64,000 bases of DNA from Odontesthes bonariensis (lineage: Eukaryota > Chordata > Actinopteri > Atheriniformes > Atherinopsidae): assembly GCF_027942865.1 (NCBI RefSeq), contig NC_134509.1:5357754-5421753 (forward strand), read 5' to 3'. Position 1 is the first letter of the stretch. Each line of letters begins with the position of its first letter. Shown in pieces: positions 45,583 through 59,404 of the stretch. The notes below the pieces were generated by a model. That model made no database searches and was not told the origin of the DNA. It saw only the letters and a program-made list of their open reading frames with translations. The translations under genes and the position numbers were made by a program.

Positions 45583-47822
45583 CTTCACCGCTCAGGCTCT
45601 GAAGAGGAGGGAGGAAATATAGCCGATGTCAGTCATCAAATATATGACATCGTGCCCACTCATGTATTCTGTGGAATTTTATAGTTCAACGCTGTTGCTT
45701 TTATTAATCGTGTCAACATAAGCCTGCACACACACGCTCTTCTATTTTCGTGGACATGGGGTTATCTCATCTGTTTTGCATGAAGGCAGATCGCCCGCTA
45801 AGCATGAAAATGAGACCAAGAGGATACACAAACCATAAAGGGAAATGAGAGGAAAAGCAGATGCAGGTTTGTTTGTGTTGGTGTTTGGTTGCTGTAGCTG
45901 CTAAAGTCATGTTGAAATGACTGTACAAAAATAGCCTAAACATTTCATAGAAACACAACAGTTGGGCACACACAGAGTTTAAAATCGGGCTTGAAAATTC
46001 CAGTATAACAATATATATATTTTTTTTTGTGCTGAACTTCACTTTTTTTTTTTTCTAACTTTCAGTTTATCAGTGCATTTGGCTGTTTTTCATGCAGCAA
46101 CTGAGGACAAACCCAGGTGTGGCAAGCCGTTTCAGTTCTGTTATGAATGTGTATCATCATCAGATACGCGCTTAAGTGATTTATAAATCTTGCTCATCTT
46201 TGGTGTAGGATCAAGGATCCGTTACAGTAAAAGATGTTCGATGATGCAGCTTGAAAGTCGCGACCTTAAACAAACCAAACGAAGATGCTATCTTAGGCAA
46301 AGAAAGCGGGTCAGTAAAAACAGAAGTTCATCCGTTCAAAATGGTCCAGTGACCACCTAACTAATAGCAAAAGCATTTCACGATCCGCAAATTCCCCTGC
46401 AAATTGCACAGGTGTCTCTGTGGGAGACTGTTTACCTCAAATTAGTGCCTCAGAAGATGGAGTATCAAACTGAGGAGGTAATAATGAACCATCAAATTCT
46501 TTTTTTTCCCCTCCAGCAATAAGCACCTCTTATTTTCATATTCAATGACTTGACTCATTGACGAATAGGGTCTGTGTGAAGAAAGAGACAGATACACTGG
46601 ACTGGTTAAAAGACATAAATGTCAGTGGTTCAACAGTGAGATTGAAAATCTAACAGAAGTGGCTTCTTAAGTCACATGAGCAAATGGTATTAATTCATCT
46701 TTTCCTCCTTGGAGTTCCCTAATCTGGGTCTGCATGTTTTTGGAGTTTTTGACTAAATTCGGGTTGACAAATACCAGAATTCAAACAGTTAAAGAGGTCG
46801 GATGTAATGTTGCTGATGATGCGCTGTGTAACCATTTGATTTATTTTTAAACACTTCTCTTGACTCATATGAGAGTTTTACCATGGTAATGCAAGACAAT
46901 TTTTAGTATTTGCAAATACTGGAAAATGTCTACATTGGAGAAGCAGAACTAAAACTTCCTTGAAAAAGATGAAAAAATAAGCAAAGCTTTTTAAAGATTT
47001 GCCGTTCAACAGGAATTGTTTTTGGATTTCTTTTCTGAAACAGACAGTAAATGAAGAATTTTCCTCATGGGAGAACAACTCAATATCATATTCGTTGGAA
47101 AACGCCAATGTCTATACGACTGTTGATTTCTTTTAAAACATCCCAAATCAAATTTTGCTCAGCTGAAGAAAAAAAAATAATTAAATAAATCATTAGCAAA
47201 ATCTTATCATAGTGTGAAGACGAGCAGATACAGAAATGAGTAACTGAGAACATCAAAACAACTTTGGCTTTAAATGTTCTCAAAATTTCCCCTGAGAGTG
47301 TGACAAATTCCCCTTTTCACGTGAAACTCAGACATAAATGATGGCTGGGGAATGAAAAGTGTCAATCAGTTACTCACTTGTTCTTTACAAACCCACTCAG
47401 TTATTAATACAAACACATTATTCTTAAAAGCAATTAGGCTTTTGGGGGAATCCTGAACATGTCGTTGGGTTAAGTATTAAAACAGAGAAAGGAGGAGACA
47501 CCTACCAGGCTGTCAACATCACCCAGACAGCTCATCTTATCACCAAATTCTCATCAGAAATTTCATTTTCATCAACACAAAAAACACTGAATACATATGG
47601 GACTTGCAACCATAGGGCATTTGATAAGATTTCAGACTGTTACAGCTTGTAGCCAAGACACAGTTCCAACTGAAAACCCACCAATGGCATTTAAAAAAAA
47701 AAAAACTTTTTCTCTCCTTAGGAATTATCCAACACTTATCAATAAACCTGGGGGAAATATCAGTGTATGTCTTAAAAAAAACACAAAGACTATGATGTAA
47801 ACAAAAAGTTTACTCACTGTAA

Positions 47823-48775
47823 GAAAGTCTTGAGCAACCCCTCATTTCTTTGCAGGAAAATAAGAAATGAGTTTAACTATTGATTAAAACATGTACAAAC
47901 ATAGAAGGAAATACAGCATATCATGAACAGAATTTGTACAATTCTAACGAGCTCGGTAGGAGTACCTTTCTTCTTCAACACGGCCTGAATCCTTTTAGAC
48001 AAGCTCTCCCATCATTTCTTTAAGTTGTCTTCAGGAATAGTTCTCCAGGCTTATTGAAGGACACTTCTCCGTCAAGATTGTTGCAGACCGCTTCAAGAAG
48101 GATTGCCACTGATTTTTAGTCCAGTTCTTGTGTCATCCGGCTTTGGCAAAGAGTAGGTGGATCGACTGAAAGTCAAGATGCTTCTCTCAGGTCCTGTGTC
48201 AGGTCTTTGCTGGATTTTTTTCTCCTATTTCTTAAGGACATCACTTTAGGATGTTGTTCATCTGCTTTAGACATTCTTTAGGCCTGCCTCTTTTGTCCTC
48301 TACCTCCAGTTTCTTCAGTTTTTCCTCAAGGACACACTGGACACCATGCTGAGAAATGCCGAATTTTTGAACTACTATCTCTTTTGGAATCACCTATCTT
48401 TTACCAGTAAAACTGTATTATCTTTGGTATTTTTTTTTGTAGATCTATCAAGAGAAATGGGAAACAAATTGTGTTTTTGTGACAAGCTGCTAGTAATGAA
48501 TTCCCTAAAGATACGATATAAAATAGTTTCTTTCCCCAAGTTAAGTACTTTGATAAACACATTCTGTTCAAGTTTAGGGCAGGACTGAACTTGAAATCAG
48601 CGAGATCTGGAGAACTATTGCTCAAAACCATTTTGAAAGATTACATCCATCCATCAATCCAATTATTTTCTATTACCGCTTAATCCAATTCAGGCTGAAG
48701 CCTATCCCAGCTGTAAAAGATTACGAGAAAGTCAAAATATAAGGAAATAAGGGGTGGATCATGACTTTTGCACAA
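47823..48775. mobile_element. Tc1/mariner-like relic
   Basis: The left end agtcttgagcaacccctcat and right end gacttttgcacaacac resemble the two ends of a known fish Tc1-type family. Internal words such as gaatagttctccaggctta fit its transposase region. No intact frame. Confidence 0.55.
48645..48714 (-). repeat. Non-LTR retroposon tail
   Basis: catccatcaatccaattat ... taccgcttaatccaattca ... gcctatcccagc is the reverse complement of a frequent teleost LINE 3' end. Confidence 0.5.
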
Positions 48776-51700
48776 CACACAATCACACCTGAGACACATA
48801 TTTTTGTTTTTACTAAATCGTCCACACTTTCATGTACAAAACATGCCGAAACACATATACTGTACAATGTAGTGGCCCCATTTCTGTGACTTCATCACAG
48901 AAATGGGGCAGGAAGTCCAAGTTCAGGAGGGCCACAAGAATGAAACTCAATTATCCCACAGCACTTCACTTCTTCCCTCAGTTAACATTCAGCAACAATA
49001 CCATCCTCTCCAGATGTAAACAACACAGCCATGCAGCCCTTTCTCCCTGCAGTCCCTCCTTCTCAGGCTTGTATTGTATCCAAGAGGTTTTCCAGATGGC
49101 ACGGAGCAGGGTCTTTAGAGCCGAGCACAGCGGACACTCCGGCAAAGGGCTCCGGTCATTGTCAGCATTGGACAGAGCTGGATGAAAGCCCGGTGAGAGT
49201 GGAAGGAACTAATAAGTTAGAGTCGTGGTGACTCCTGCATCCCGGATCGGGTTCAATGAGGACACATAATAGTAATAAAGAGAAGCGAAGTCATCTAACA
49301 CAATTCAGTGAGCATGTTATCCAACAGTGAAAGGTCTGAGCAGGTAATCTCTTTCGTAGAGCGAGCCTTGTCAAGCACTTGTTTGAACTAAGAACGGTGT
49401 AATTCTTTTTATTGGCTACATAAGCCAGTTTTACCACTAAAAGCGCACCTCCTCTTGAACATGACGCGTTTCTGCAGTTGTCAAAGACAAGTATTTTCAG
49501 GTCAATCAGCCACTTGTCGCAAGTGTCATCACAGGGTTGTTTACGTAGAGCTGCTTGTCGTGTTTGCAAATGCATGAGTCTGTGGTGTTTCATAAGAGGA
49601 TGTATGCAGTACATCCCTGAGAGTCAACAAGGTCACTTCCACTTTTTCACGGGTTACATCTTGCAGCAGCCTGTCAAAAACAAGCAGTGTTTCGGCGGTG
49701 CGGAACAAGATTTACAGTGGAACCAACCCGGGAGTGTCGCAACAAAGTGGTACACGCTGTGACAACCATGAAGAAAATGCAATCCTGGCATTGTTTTTGT
49801 TATGCGTGGTCCTCATAATTGTATGGTGAAAATCTCATATGGTGGTGACCTACATTAGGGAAGCTTCGTGGGGAATTGCACCATGTTTATCCCCACTTTC
49901 CAGTCAAAAACTAAGAGTCAGAAACCTTGACCTTGCATGTAATAATATCAAACAGGGATATTTGTATATCTTGGCTGAATTGCTGAGTGATGATATAAAA
50001 TAACAGTTTAACCTCCAAAAGCACTCAGGAATTATACCGACAAACAAAGGTCCCAATTTCTCTGCCACTTAACTCTACCCTTCTGTTTGGCAGAGGTACG
50101 GTCGCCCTTTTCTTTTAGGGATCAAGAAGTGCCGTCCATCCAAATGGATGTCTAGGGCGAAGGGCTTGATGATCACTACTCCTCGATCCCCAAAGAGAGG
50201 AGCACTTTACTCCTGGAAAACGTGGGTTTGGCTGTGTTAGGGCCAAGAGGAAGAATTGGGATTGAGGTCAATAATGATCAATAATTGCTTCCCAAACAAC
50301 CCAGTCAATGACAAAACTTGATGACAGTAACCTTCCAGTCTTTCCCCTCTCCATCCTATCCACCCCCAAGTTGACAAATGGAGCCCATGTTCAAAGTAAA
50401 TCTAATAAAACAACTAATTAATTCAAGTTGATACAGCTGCAAATAGCAGCTATGAACCCAGAATGATCCCTTTCTGTTTTTATGACCCTACCTAGTTCTA
50501 ACATCATTTTGTTTTCAGTCCACATTAGAGACCACACCACAATTCTTTCCTGCCTCTTATTTACTGTCGCCCTGCTTTCACCTTCTCAGCCCCCCCCTGT
50601 TTTGTCTCTGAGTATTACACATATCAACATTTCCCAGACGAACAGACCCTTAGAACACGGCCCCTCCTCCGGTGTTCGTCTTTTTCTCATGCTGTCCTTC
50701 CATCTCGTCGCAGGCTGCTTCCCATCTCTCCCACTGATCCCATTACCAACTGCTTCCTAACAGGAAGACAGCTTCCCTGCTTTGCTGTGGAAGCAGGTGC
50801 CTCTCTATTGTTGCAGTGTGATCGCACTCTTAGATATGCTCCCACAGACCATGAAGGAGATCTCTGTACAGTAAAAGCGTGCCTGTCTTTTTTTTTTTTT
50901 TTTTCTGATAATCACATCCAGCCTTCCTCTGGCAGCCCACAATGCTCTTAAACACCGTCCTCTCTCAGCTGAGCCCCTGGATGTGAACTGGCCTCTTACA
51001 GCTTTAGGAAATAACTCCAAAGCTCTATTGTAATTAAGTGCTTCCCTTTAGTTCAAACAAATGTCACTGGTGGGAATTTTGATCAACTAAGCTAGAGTAA
51101 GAGCTAGTCCAGTAAATATTACTATTATATTTCTAAGGCTGTTGTTCGAAACTTCAGTCCCCCCCACCCTCCAAAAAAGAATCTTGTTACCATTGACTTT
51201 CAGGTGGAACTGTTGTTTTCCAGAGCAGAAAAGGATAGGATGCAGGATAAACTAGACTTTCAAGCCTTTTTCTGTTAGCATTTCTTTTTTCACAGGAATA
51301 GCAGTGTATTATTGCCACATCTTTGCGTAAAACATACTCTGTGGGCACTCAAGAATGCGCAACTGGAGAGAACTATCTGCTTTTATAGTTACAATGGGAT
51401 GCCACGAAAACACAGAGACATTGTCTCCTGGAGAACAGAAAGCCTATCTCTATAACCTTCTGTCTTCACTTCCTCAATAAAGGCTGATAAATGAAATTTT
51501 AAATGCAAATATGAGGCTCTGTAAGAGGGAGACACAGATATCCACTTTCTGTAGAAAGCTTTGTGCCGTTTGTTTGACAGTGATACTTGTGATGCTTGTA
51601 TCACTGCTTTTTTTTTCATGACAGGTGTAGAGTTTATGTGCAGATGCACGTGTTTACACATTTTTGAGGTGGCGACCTCAAAAGTATGTGTTGTAAATGT

Positions 51701-54583
51701 GAAGATGAAGATTTCACTGATACCACAGTCATCGAGAGATAAACAGGAAGCAATTCTGTGAATTACACAGTGCTGCACTGGGATGCCAGCATCACTTCCG
51801 CCAAATACGTATGACAGCCTCCGCTCCTCATATCTGATATCTGTGGCAAGCGACAAAATGTGTCAAATCCTCTACCTACAGAGAGGATTTATGTCAGTAA
51901 TCTTTTTTTGTTTGTTTGTTTCATCATTTGAGTTCAATTCAAGGCCTCAGTGCAACTCCAGCAGTTTTTATTTCCTTACCGAAGAATATGCTTGTATTAT
52001 ACCAGTTTGTGAAATTCAATTCCTGTGGTTGCACAGGAAGACTTACACGAAGAAATAAGAAGGTGTTCATAACTTCTTTTTAATGAAAGTAATTGAGACC
52101 CATTATGTATTAGATTACCGTTATGAGATAGAAGTAGTCTGTCTTGAAGTAATAGGTAATATTCAAATACATATAGGTTAGGCGATATTGCTGTATATTA
52201 TCTATGGACTAGGTGCACCTTTACCATGATTTTTCCTGCATTTAGGGAACTAATCTAGAGCTGCATTTTACCAAGCATCCTTTTGCGTCAGTTAGTGACA
52301 CACTGGCTGCGTCAGTGTTAGCAAACGCACCAAATTATGCAAGCATCTTTCTACAGGGCTCATTTCTGTTTGAGGCCAATTGTAGGACAACTATTTTTCA
52401 CTTCCTAAAAAGCTCAGTCATCCACTCCTAAGTTTTGGTTTCAGGCATTACTTGCTAAGCTTTAGGCATTAAGACTAGTTGGTTAGGTTTTGGCATTCAG
52501 AGTTTTTGTTCAGACTTCGACAACAAATCTAATGGGTTGTGGATAGGAAAGCATCATGGTTGAACGATAGCATAGGTAATTGTAGTGCATAAAGATTTCA
52601 CCTTTTCCGAGGTTACCAAGGCAACGTGTCGCTGTCATAGTCACCACATAAAAATAAAGCGGTGTCCTGATCGTTGATCACAAGGGGTCCAGACCAAACG
52701 TCAGGATGTGACGAGCTGGGAATGACCCTGTGTTGGGTTAGCCATTTGTAATATTGCATTCTCAAATACATATTAATATATACTCATATCTATATACTAA
52801 TGTTTCATCTGACATAAATCAAACAACTGTAAATCCCCTCAAAGTTTCTATAAATCTACAAAAAACTGTTTTTTCCTCATTTGAGGACAAAATCTCTTAG
52901 AAGAGGATCCACTGAAATGAGGAAAGCTGCACCGATTTGAAAAATATGGACTTCAGTCGGAGTAACAGACCTAAGGTCAGTCAAATTCTGAATAACCACA
53001 CGACACACAAAAATGTGGAATAATTTGAATAGTACTGAAGTAACCAGGCAAAAAAAACAATGGTTGTCGGGCAGTTTTCATGAAGGTGCTTAGCTTGAGT
53101 GGAAACATGCTTTGCCTTGTGACTTGATTTGATTGATTAATAGAGACTGACTCCATATAACTCCGTCACTTTTACATAACTAAGTCTGCTAACAAACCGT
53201 GGGTAACACAACTGCACGTGATGACAAAAGAAAACAAGATATATGAAGCATTTTGTTGTGTCAGACAGAGATAAGACTGCAAATAACTAAATAATTATGA
53301 TTGGAAAAAAATCTTAGGTTGTGCAGGTGAAAAGAATCAGATCACTACTTGTTGCCATTCTATTAGCATTTGAGTTATTGTTGGAGAGTGTGTAGATTGA
53401 AAATTACCTGCTTCTGCTGCATAATTTATTTTAACAAATTTAAAACTGTCCAACATAAGTGTGACACTGCTACTGGAATGCAACAATAAATCAATGGGAA
53501 GTTAACTGGACCGATAAAAGACTAGAGTTTTTATCTTATACTGATAGTATCTTTTCCTATCAAGAACAATTAACATCCCAGTTTGACATCTTCCGCTCGG
53601 TCATTTCATGCTGGCTGTAACTCCCTGAATTACTAGCAGAGATTTTCCAAAAATGTCTTTTAGCAAAAGGTCCTTCAATTACCATCTAATCTTAATGTTG
53701 TTTACAAGGCCTTGGTTTATTGAAGAAAAAAAGGATCGGAAACCTTAACAAGCAGGCATTGGCCTGGCAGTCTTTCTCAGGAGTGAAGTAAAGACCCTTA
53801 AAGACCATGAACTGATTCTCTCTTTCTTCTGACTCTGAACCCTCGGGACACTTATCAGATTCCAAGCAAACACCCTTAGTGTTTTTAGTGCCATTCACTA
53901 GTTAAATGAACAAATGTTTCAAATCAAACAGCCTTCCCCTGCTTTGTAAAACAAACCACCAACTGAAACTACCTAGAAAGAGGAATCATTTTAAATGCCA
54001 TCATGGAATTTAAGATAACAAGCCATCACGCTTGCTCAGATTGTTGTTCCCATTTACAGGCAAAGACACAAGATTATCATCCATGCAGTTTGCACGTGCT
54101 CCTACAGGTCTACTTCCTCACAGTTTATTAAAAAGATGAATCATACAGTACAGAGCTCGAAGCGGAAGTGCCCAAAATGATATGACAGTGGGGGTCTGTG
54201 AGCTCATGGAGGAGGCCTGTAAAAAAAATGATATTCCTGCTGTTCCCATCACTGTGATGCCCACATCAACTTCAGCTCCTCTGACAGAAAACATAACACC
54301 CAACAGTTTCACCTAACTCAGGAAATGAGTTCTGACCACTTAAAAAAAAAGTACTGATGAGTTACAAGATGGCAACAGACGACTCTGGCAGAACCAGCTT
54401 CACTTGTTGTAACTCATCAGTTGTCACAGATTCTAAGTGAATATTGAATACAGTCAATGAATGGAATCTGTCGAATAAATGCTCCATGAACTTCACCAAC
54501 TATGACCGTCTCCTTCCAAGCTCACAGAGCAGGGACAAGGTGCCATTAAAAACAAACACCCATTTCAGCCCTCATCGTCTTAC

Positions 54584-54830
54584 CTGCAGTTTACTGCCCG
54601 GGCTCCATTGCCTCTGTGGGAAGGTTAACAAATCCAAAAACTCCACGGCAAGCGGCTCCTGCTCAGCGTCGGTGCCATTCATTCACGACACGCATCGCGA
54701 CTGAACAGACGAAACCACATCCTGGGCAAGGCCGAGAAGTTCAGTCAAACAGGCGTGGAATCAGCGGCTGCCGGCTGATTGTTGCTCTCCGCCGCGTTCA
54801 CAGAGCTCTGCGCTTCAAACGCACACACAG
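54584..54830 (-). other. pik3r5: pik3r5 noncoding first exon (5' end approximate)
   Basis: A GC-rich segment ends CTGCAG before a strong donor gtaagacga and can splice to the 5'UTR acceptor at 45598 over a 9-kb intron. It contains upstream ATGs, including one at 54682 that opens an overlapping uORF. The transcription start was not determined. Confidence 0.55.
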
Positions 54831-54880
54831 ACACACAGACACTCTCTCTCTGCGGCTCGAAAAAATAGCAAACAGGAAAC
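54690..54880. promoter_or_regulatory. GC-rich probable promoter of pik3r5
   Basis: CpG-rich compared with its surroundings, for example cgcatcgcg and ccgccgcg, next to the probable noncoding exon. A weak TATA-like ctatttttt occurs on the minus strand near 54861-54869. Confidence 0.35.
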
Positions 54881-57520
54881 TGTATGAGTGTGGTGCATGT
54901 GAGCACAATGAGGGAGGCTGATCGTACCGTTGTGTGCGCGCAAAGGTGGGAAGTGCTTGTGTTTGTGTGCGTGTGTGTGTTTAAGAGGCTGGGGATGTTG
55001 AATCCCGTGTTGAAGGGATGTGTTGGCCCCCAAAAGGAAGTCATCTGTTCCATGAGCTTGTTTTCACGCTATTTTCACACATGTGTGTTTGTTTGAAGGG
55101 CTTTGTTCGTTATTTTACTAAACTTAGATTACATTTTGCTACGAAAAGAAAGTAGCCTACATGCTGTTGTCTATTGTAAAATATGATATCGTGACCTTAA
55201 ATTTGAACAAAAATTAAAAAGCAAAAGGTTTAAAAATTCTGCACCGAGCTTCCAAGTCGTCATGATTGTTGTGCTTCATGGCTGCATTAAACGATCAGGT
55301 GATTAAACACCGAGCAGGTGAGTTTTTGGAGTTCATCTTTCTCTGCATCCCTCTCTGTCAGGGAAACGCTACGTCCCCCCTCCTGATTTGCCTGTTATTT
55401 ACATAATATGTAGATATGTGACTGTGAATTCCCCTTTTCTTAGTAGGGATCCAAATGTGGTGACAAGCCATACAAAACAGCAGCAGTAAACATGAACAGT
55501 GGCTCCTGAAAATTGACTCTGAACACAAAGCGTATTAACAGCACACCGTAAAAAATGGTGTTTTCATTCAAGTTCAAGCTCTTCAGACTGACAAATATTG
55601 TATTTTTAACTTGCAAAATGCAGTGAAAAACCTTCCAGAGCGTTACAGTAAAACGTTTCATGTCCCTTTTTTCTTGGTCGTCATTTGATCATACCATGAT
55701 TGCTTTTTATTACTTTATCTCGAAAGTACATGTGGAAAAACAAAGTTTGATGATGAACAGGACCGTGTCACAATGATCGAGGCTTCTTAAACCATCGAAT
55801 AGCGCGCAGGACTTCTCGTTTGTGATCACAAAACCCATGACGCAGACTTTGTGTGCAAGACATTTCATGTCCGATACATTAAATGGACTGAGAAGAGCCA
55901 AGATGAAACTAAGCAAAGACTAAAGAAAGTCTCTGACTGAGGCGAATGTTTGTAAGTCAAGCCAAAAAGAAAAAGATCAGGGAAATCTTGCTTCATTGTG
56001 CAAACATGGTTTTTAAGGGTAGTTTTCTTACAAAGGCAGGATCCATGTGATTTTGTATGTGTCTGGGATATATATATATATCAATATCAGAAATACCACG
56101 CAGGGTTTTTCTGTGAATTCGTTTTTCTTGTGAAAAACGTTTTTGGAAGTCAGGAGTTTAAAATAAAAAAGAGAAGTAAAGACTACAATGTGTTGTGGAT
56201 GAGTCGGACATTATTTGCAGTGTCAATAACCCTTGTTGTGAATGCACACCAAGACGGCGAACGCTCTCCGGGAGGTGCACACATTGTTTTTGTCCACAAC
56301 CTCAGTAAACCTCAGGTCTGCTTAAAAAAAAACTGTTTGCAAAAGGGTGGAGGAAGCTGGTTAGGTTCTGGGACAAGCTTTGAATGATGTGATGAAACAG
56401 CTGAAATCAGCTCCAAACAAAATGACTCATTGAGGAGTAACTAGGAAAGAAATGATGAACCGGGCTATGACACAAGCACCGACCACTCCATATCAGATTA
56501 CTTGGTGCTTCTTTTATGATTGAGGCATGAAAGGCTGGAGCTGACAGGTTAGGGACGATTTGGCCGAATTTGGACCCATGTTTGCTCAGAATCAACCAAA
56601 TGCGTCAAAAAGCACTGGATTGCATTTCATCACTGATCTGGGCAACGATTAAAAAAATCTTTAAAAAAGATTTTAAAAATGCTCTTTCTAACAGGGGAAG
56701 ACTTACCTCACAACAACTTGGTGATTTCTGGCCTCCAGAAATATAACAGTACTTGATTAGATTTGAATAAGCGGTGCTATGCCTCCCCCGCCTGGAGCAA
56801 GCAGAAGGCACCTTTTTTTCTGTGCGCTGAGCTGCTGTTCTCCTCTTTGGGCACCAGATAGCGCAGTAACTTTTTAGAGCTGACAAGCAACAGGTCTATT
56901 GGAACAGCTGCGAAAGCCCCGATTCAGGAGAGATGTAAAGTGCTAAATGACCACGTTAAATCTGCTCTGAAAATGTTTTATTTTTCAAGAGCTGGTCATC
57001 ATCCGATTAAAAAAAGTCATTCTATATCCCAAATGACTCCTGGTAGGAGGCGTCTGCTCTTCTGAAGCCGCTGAGCGCAAGTTTGACTCCACAGTTTCAC
57101 CATTTATTGCCAAGAACTTTTTCTATTTTGATTTGATCCCTTAATTTATTGGATGACCTCAGTGGCTGCTGCTCTGTGGATTTAGAGAAACCTGAGCTCA
57201 ACACGAGGCATTTTTTATTTTGCCTTTTTGCTAGTCATTTTATATTAATCTTCCTAATTTGATTTACAGCAGCCCGTGGTCGTATATATCAGGTGTCGCT
57301 CAGACGGACTTGTGGGAATGATCTGTTTTTGCTCCTGCGGTAAATCTGGCGCCTCTCCGCGCGTCAGTCTTCTGATGCGCCACCAGTGGACGTCGTTGTT
57401 CCGCGTGGTGTCACCTCGCAGGATGAGCTGACCTAAAGCAGTGCCAAGCGAGATCTGCGAGTGAAAGAGCGGCAGGGGGAGAGAAAGGGATTTTTGAAAA
57501 GAGCGGCAGGAGGAGTGGGA
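54881..57520. other. Intergenic region between pik3r5 and ntn1 promoters
   Basis: About 2.7 kb separating two divergent genes. No gene recognised; regulatory content cannot be judged from one sequence. Confidence 0.5.
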
Positions 57521-57525
57521 CTTGC

Positions 57526-57531
57526 TATAAG
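57526..57531 (+). promoter_or_regulatory. TATA-like box of ntn1
   Basis: tataag within cttgctataaggac lies about 165 bp upstream of the noncoding exon's donor, suggesting a start near 57555. Confidence 0.4.
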
Positions 57532-57554
57532 GACACAAGCGACTCTAAAGTCCA

Positions 57555-57694
57555 GCCGCTCCTCTGTTTTTACGCATAATCTTGGAAGAAACAAAACAAC
57601 AAAAACAAGAGGAGCTGTGTGCGCTTGATTAAGAAAAGAAGTCTACCCTCGCCGGCATTTGTTTTTTTTTGTAATCACTTTAAATTATTCTCAG
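57555..57694 (+). other. ntn1: ntn1 noncoding exon 1 (5' end approximate)
   Basis: Ends attctcag before donor gtaagataag. The next acceptor, cccctccag at 57856, gives a 162-nt intron ahead of the coding exon. Confidence 0.6.
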
Positions 57695-57881
57695 GTAAGA
57701 TAAGTTTTATATATATATTTTTCAACATAACCTGACTTGCACGTGATGATGTCCGTATTGCTTGTCTTGGAAAGTGCCTAAATGATATCAAACACACTTC
57801 CCTTCTCCTGTTTTTCTTTCTTTCTCTCTCATGCTGCGTCCTCCTCTCCCCTCCAGCTCCGGGCACACTTGTGGACCTACC

Positions 57882-58905
57882 ATGATAAGGGCTGCGGATG
57901 TTGTCGTGCCTGTCCTGCTCGCCGTGTCCATGTCTTGCCCGCGCGCACTCGGCGGCTACGGGATGAGCCTGTTCGCAGCGCAAACCTCTCCCCCGGACCC
58001 CTGCTACGACGAGCACGGCAACCCGCGGCGCTGCATCCCGGACTTCGTCAACTCCGCCTTCGGAAAGGAAGTGCGAGTGTCCAGCACCTGCGGCAAGACG
58101 CCGAGCCGCTACTGCGTGGTGACATCTGCGGAGAAGGGAGACGAGCGGACCAGGAACTGTCACACCTGCGACGCGTCCGACCCCAAGAAGTATCACCCAC
58201 CGGCGTATCTAACGGATCTCAACAACCCTCACAACCTCACCTGCTGGCAGTCCGACAACTTTATCCAGTTCCCGCAAAATGTCACGCTCACTCTGTCCCT
58301 CGGCAAGAAGTTTGAAGTCACATACGTGAGCCTCCAGTTCTGCTCCCCGCGTCCTGAGTCCATGGCTATTTACAAGTCCATGGACTACGGGAAAACGTGG
58401 GTCCCCTTTCAGTTTTACTCTGCCCAGTGCAGGAAGATGTACAACAAGCCCAACAGGGCCGTTATCACCAAGCAGAACGAGCAGGAGGCCGTCTGCACGG
58501 ACTCCCACACCGACATGTACCCCCTGACCGGCGGCCTCATCGCCTTCAGCACGCTGGACGGCAGACCGTCGGCTCACGACTTTGACAACTCCCCGGTGCT
58601 GCAGGACTGGGTGACGGCCACGGACATTAAGGTCGCCTTCAGCCGGCTGCACACGTTCGGCGACGAGAACGAGGACGACTCGGAGCTGGCCCGGGACTCT
58701 TACTTCTACGCCGTGTCGGACCTGCAGGTCGGAGGGAGATGCAAATGCAACGGACACGCGTCCCGGTGCGTGAAGGACCGGGACGGGAGCCTGGTGTGCG
58801 ACTGCAAGCACAACACCGCCGGGCCGGAGTGCGACAGGTGCAAACCTTTTCACTACGACCGACCGTGGCAGAGAGCCACAGCCAGGGAGGCCAACGAGTG
58901 TGTCG
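57882..58905 (+). CDS. ntn1: Netrin-1, first coding exon (partial gene)
   Basis: Secreted laminin-related axon-guidance ligand acting through DCC/neogenin and UNC5 receptors. This exon encodes 341 complete codons. Residues 1-25 form a signal peptide ([20 protein letters not shown]). About 30-285 are the laminin N-terminal domain with [21 protein letters not shown]-glycosylation sequons at N118 and N133, and SLQ...[17 protein letters not shown] conservation. The first laminin EGF-like module runs from C288 to C340. It ends GTCG before donor gtaagt, leaving the G for the next exon. ATG 57882 is used because the in-frame ATG at 57831 precedes the splice acceptor at 57856. Remaining LE modules and the NTR domain lie outside the window. 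Which teleost co-orthologue (a or b) is unknown. Confidence 0.96.
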
Positions 58906-58987
58906 GTAAGTCCCAGCGAGTGTGTGATGCTGAACATTAAGATTGAAATTACCCACAACAAACAATAATGATATGCAACGAAAGTTC

Positions 58988-58991
<4 letters not shown>

Positions 58992-59029
<38 letters not shown>
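58992..59029. repeat. (TAA)n microsatellite
   Basis: About 12 TAA units, 90 bp after the ntn1 donor. Confidence 0.95.
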
Positions 59030-59404
59030 CTGCAGCGAAAGCGAGTCTGAATAAAAGCGCTCGAGGCGCACGTTCAGCAGGATCGAACTCGGATCGAGTC
59101 TCACTCAACACGAAAATGCAATTTGAAGGTCCATTTGGCTCGTTGCAGGCCGTAATGGAGGCTTTCAAACCACCTCAAACGGCACCACTGAGCCTAATCA
59201 CCCACAGCGGCACTTCCCACAGCCCGAGCCCACCGCTGCTGCTGCTGCCTTTTAATTTAGTCGATGAATCCCGCAGAAAAGTCACCACAGCGGTAATTGA
59301 ACACAGAGCTTTATGTATCTTGTTTTTTAAAATTTCATATTGTCTCACAGCTTTTTTTTTTTTACACAAAAATCAATCGCGAAATAACGTTTTAAAATGC
59401 AATT

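Larger units (their letters stand above)
45599..54583. other. pik3r5 first intron
   Basis: 9 kb within the 5'UTR. One Tc1/mariner-like relic (47823-48775) and one retroposon tail are visible. Open frames of up to about 155 codons lack similarity or splice context. Confidence 0.55.

Noticed and set aside
51389..51856. 155-codon minus-strand open frame in the pik3r5 first intron
   Set aside because: No recognisable domain, conflicting frames and no flanking splice signals with supporting homology.
57831..57881. In-frame ATG 17 codons upstream of the netrin-1 start
   Set aside because: It lies before the splice acceptor at 57856 in the pyrimidine-rich intron end and adds a non-signal-like leader.
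57675..58196. 173-codon minus-strand open frame
   Set aside because: Antisense shadow across the netrin-1 signal peptide region and its UTR intron.
58209..58961. 250-codon minus-strand open frame
   Set aside because: Antisense shadow of the GC-rich netrin-1 exon.
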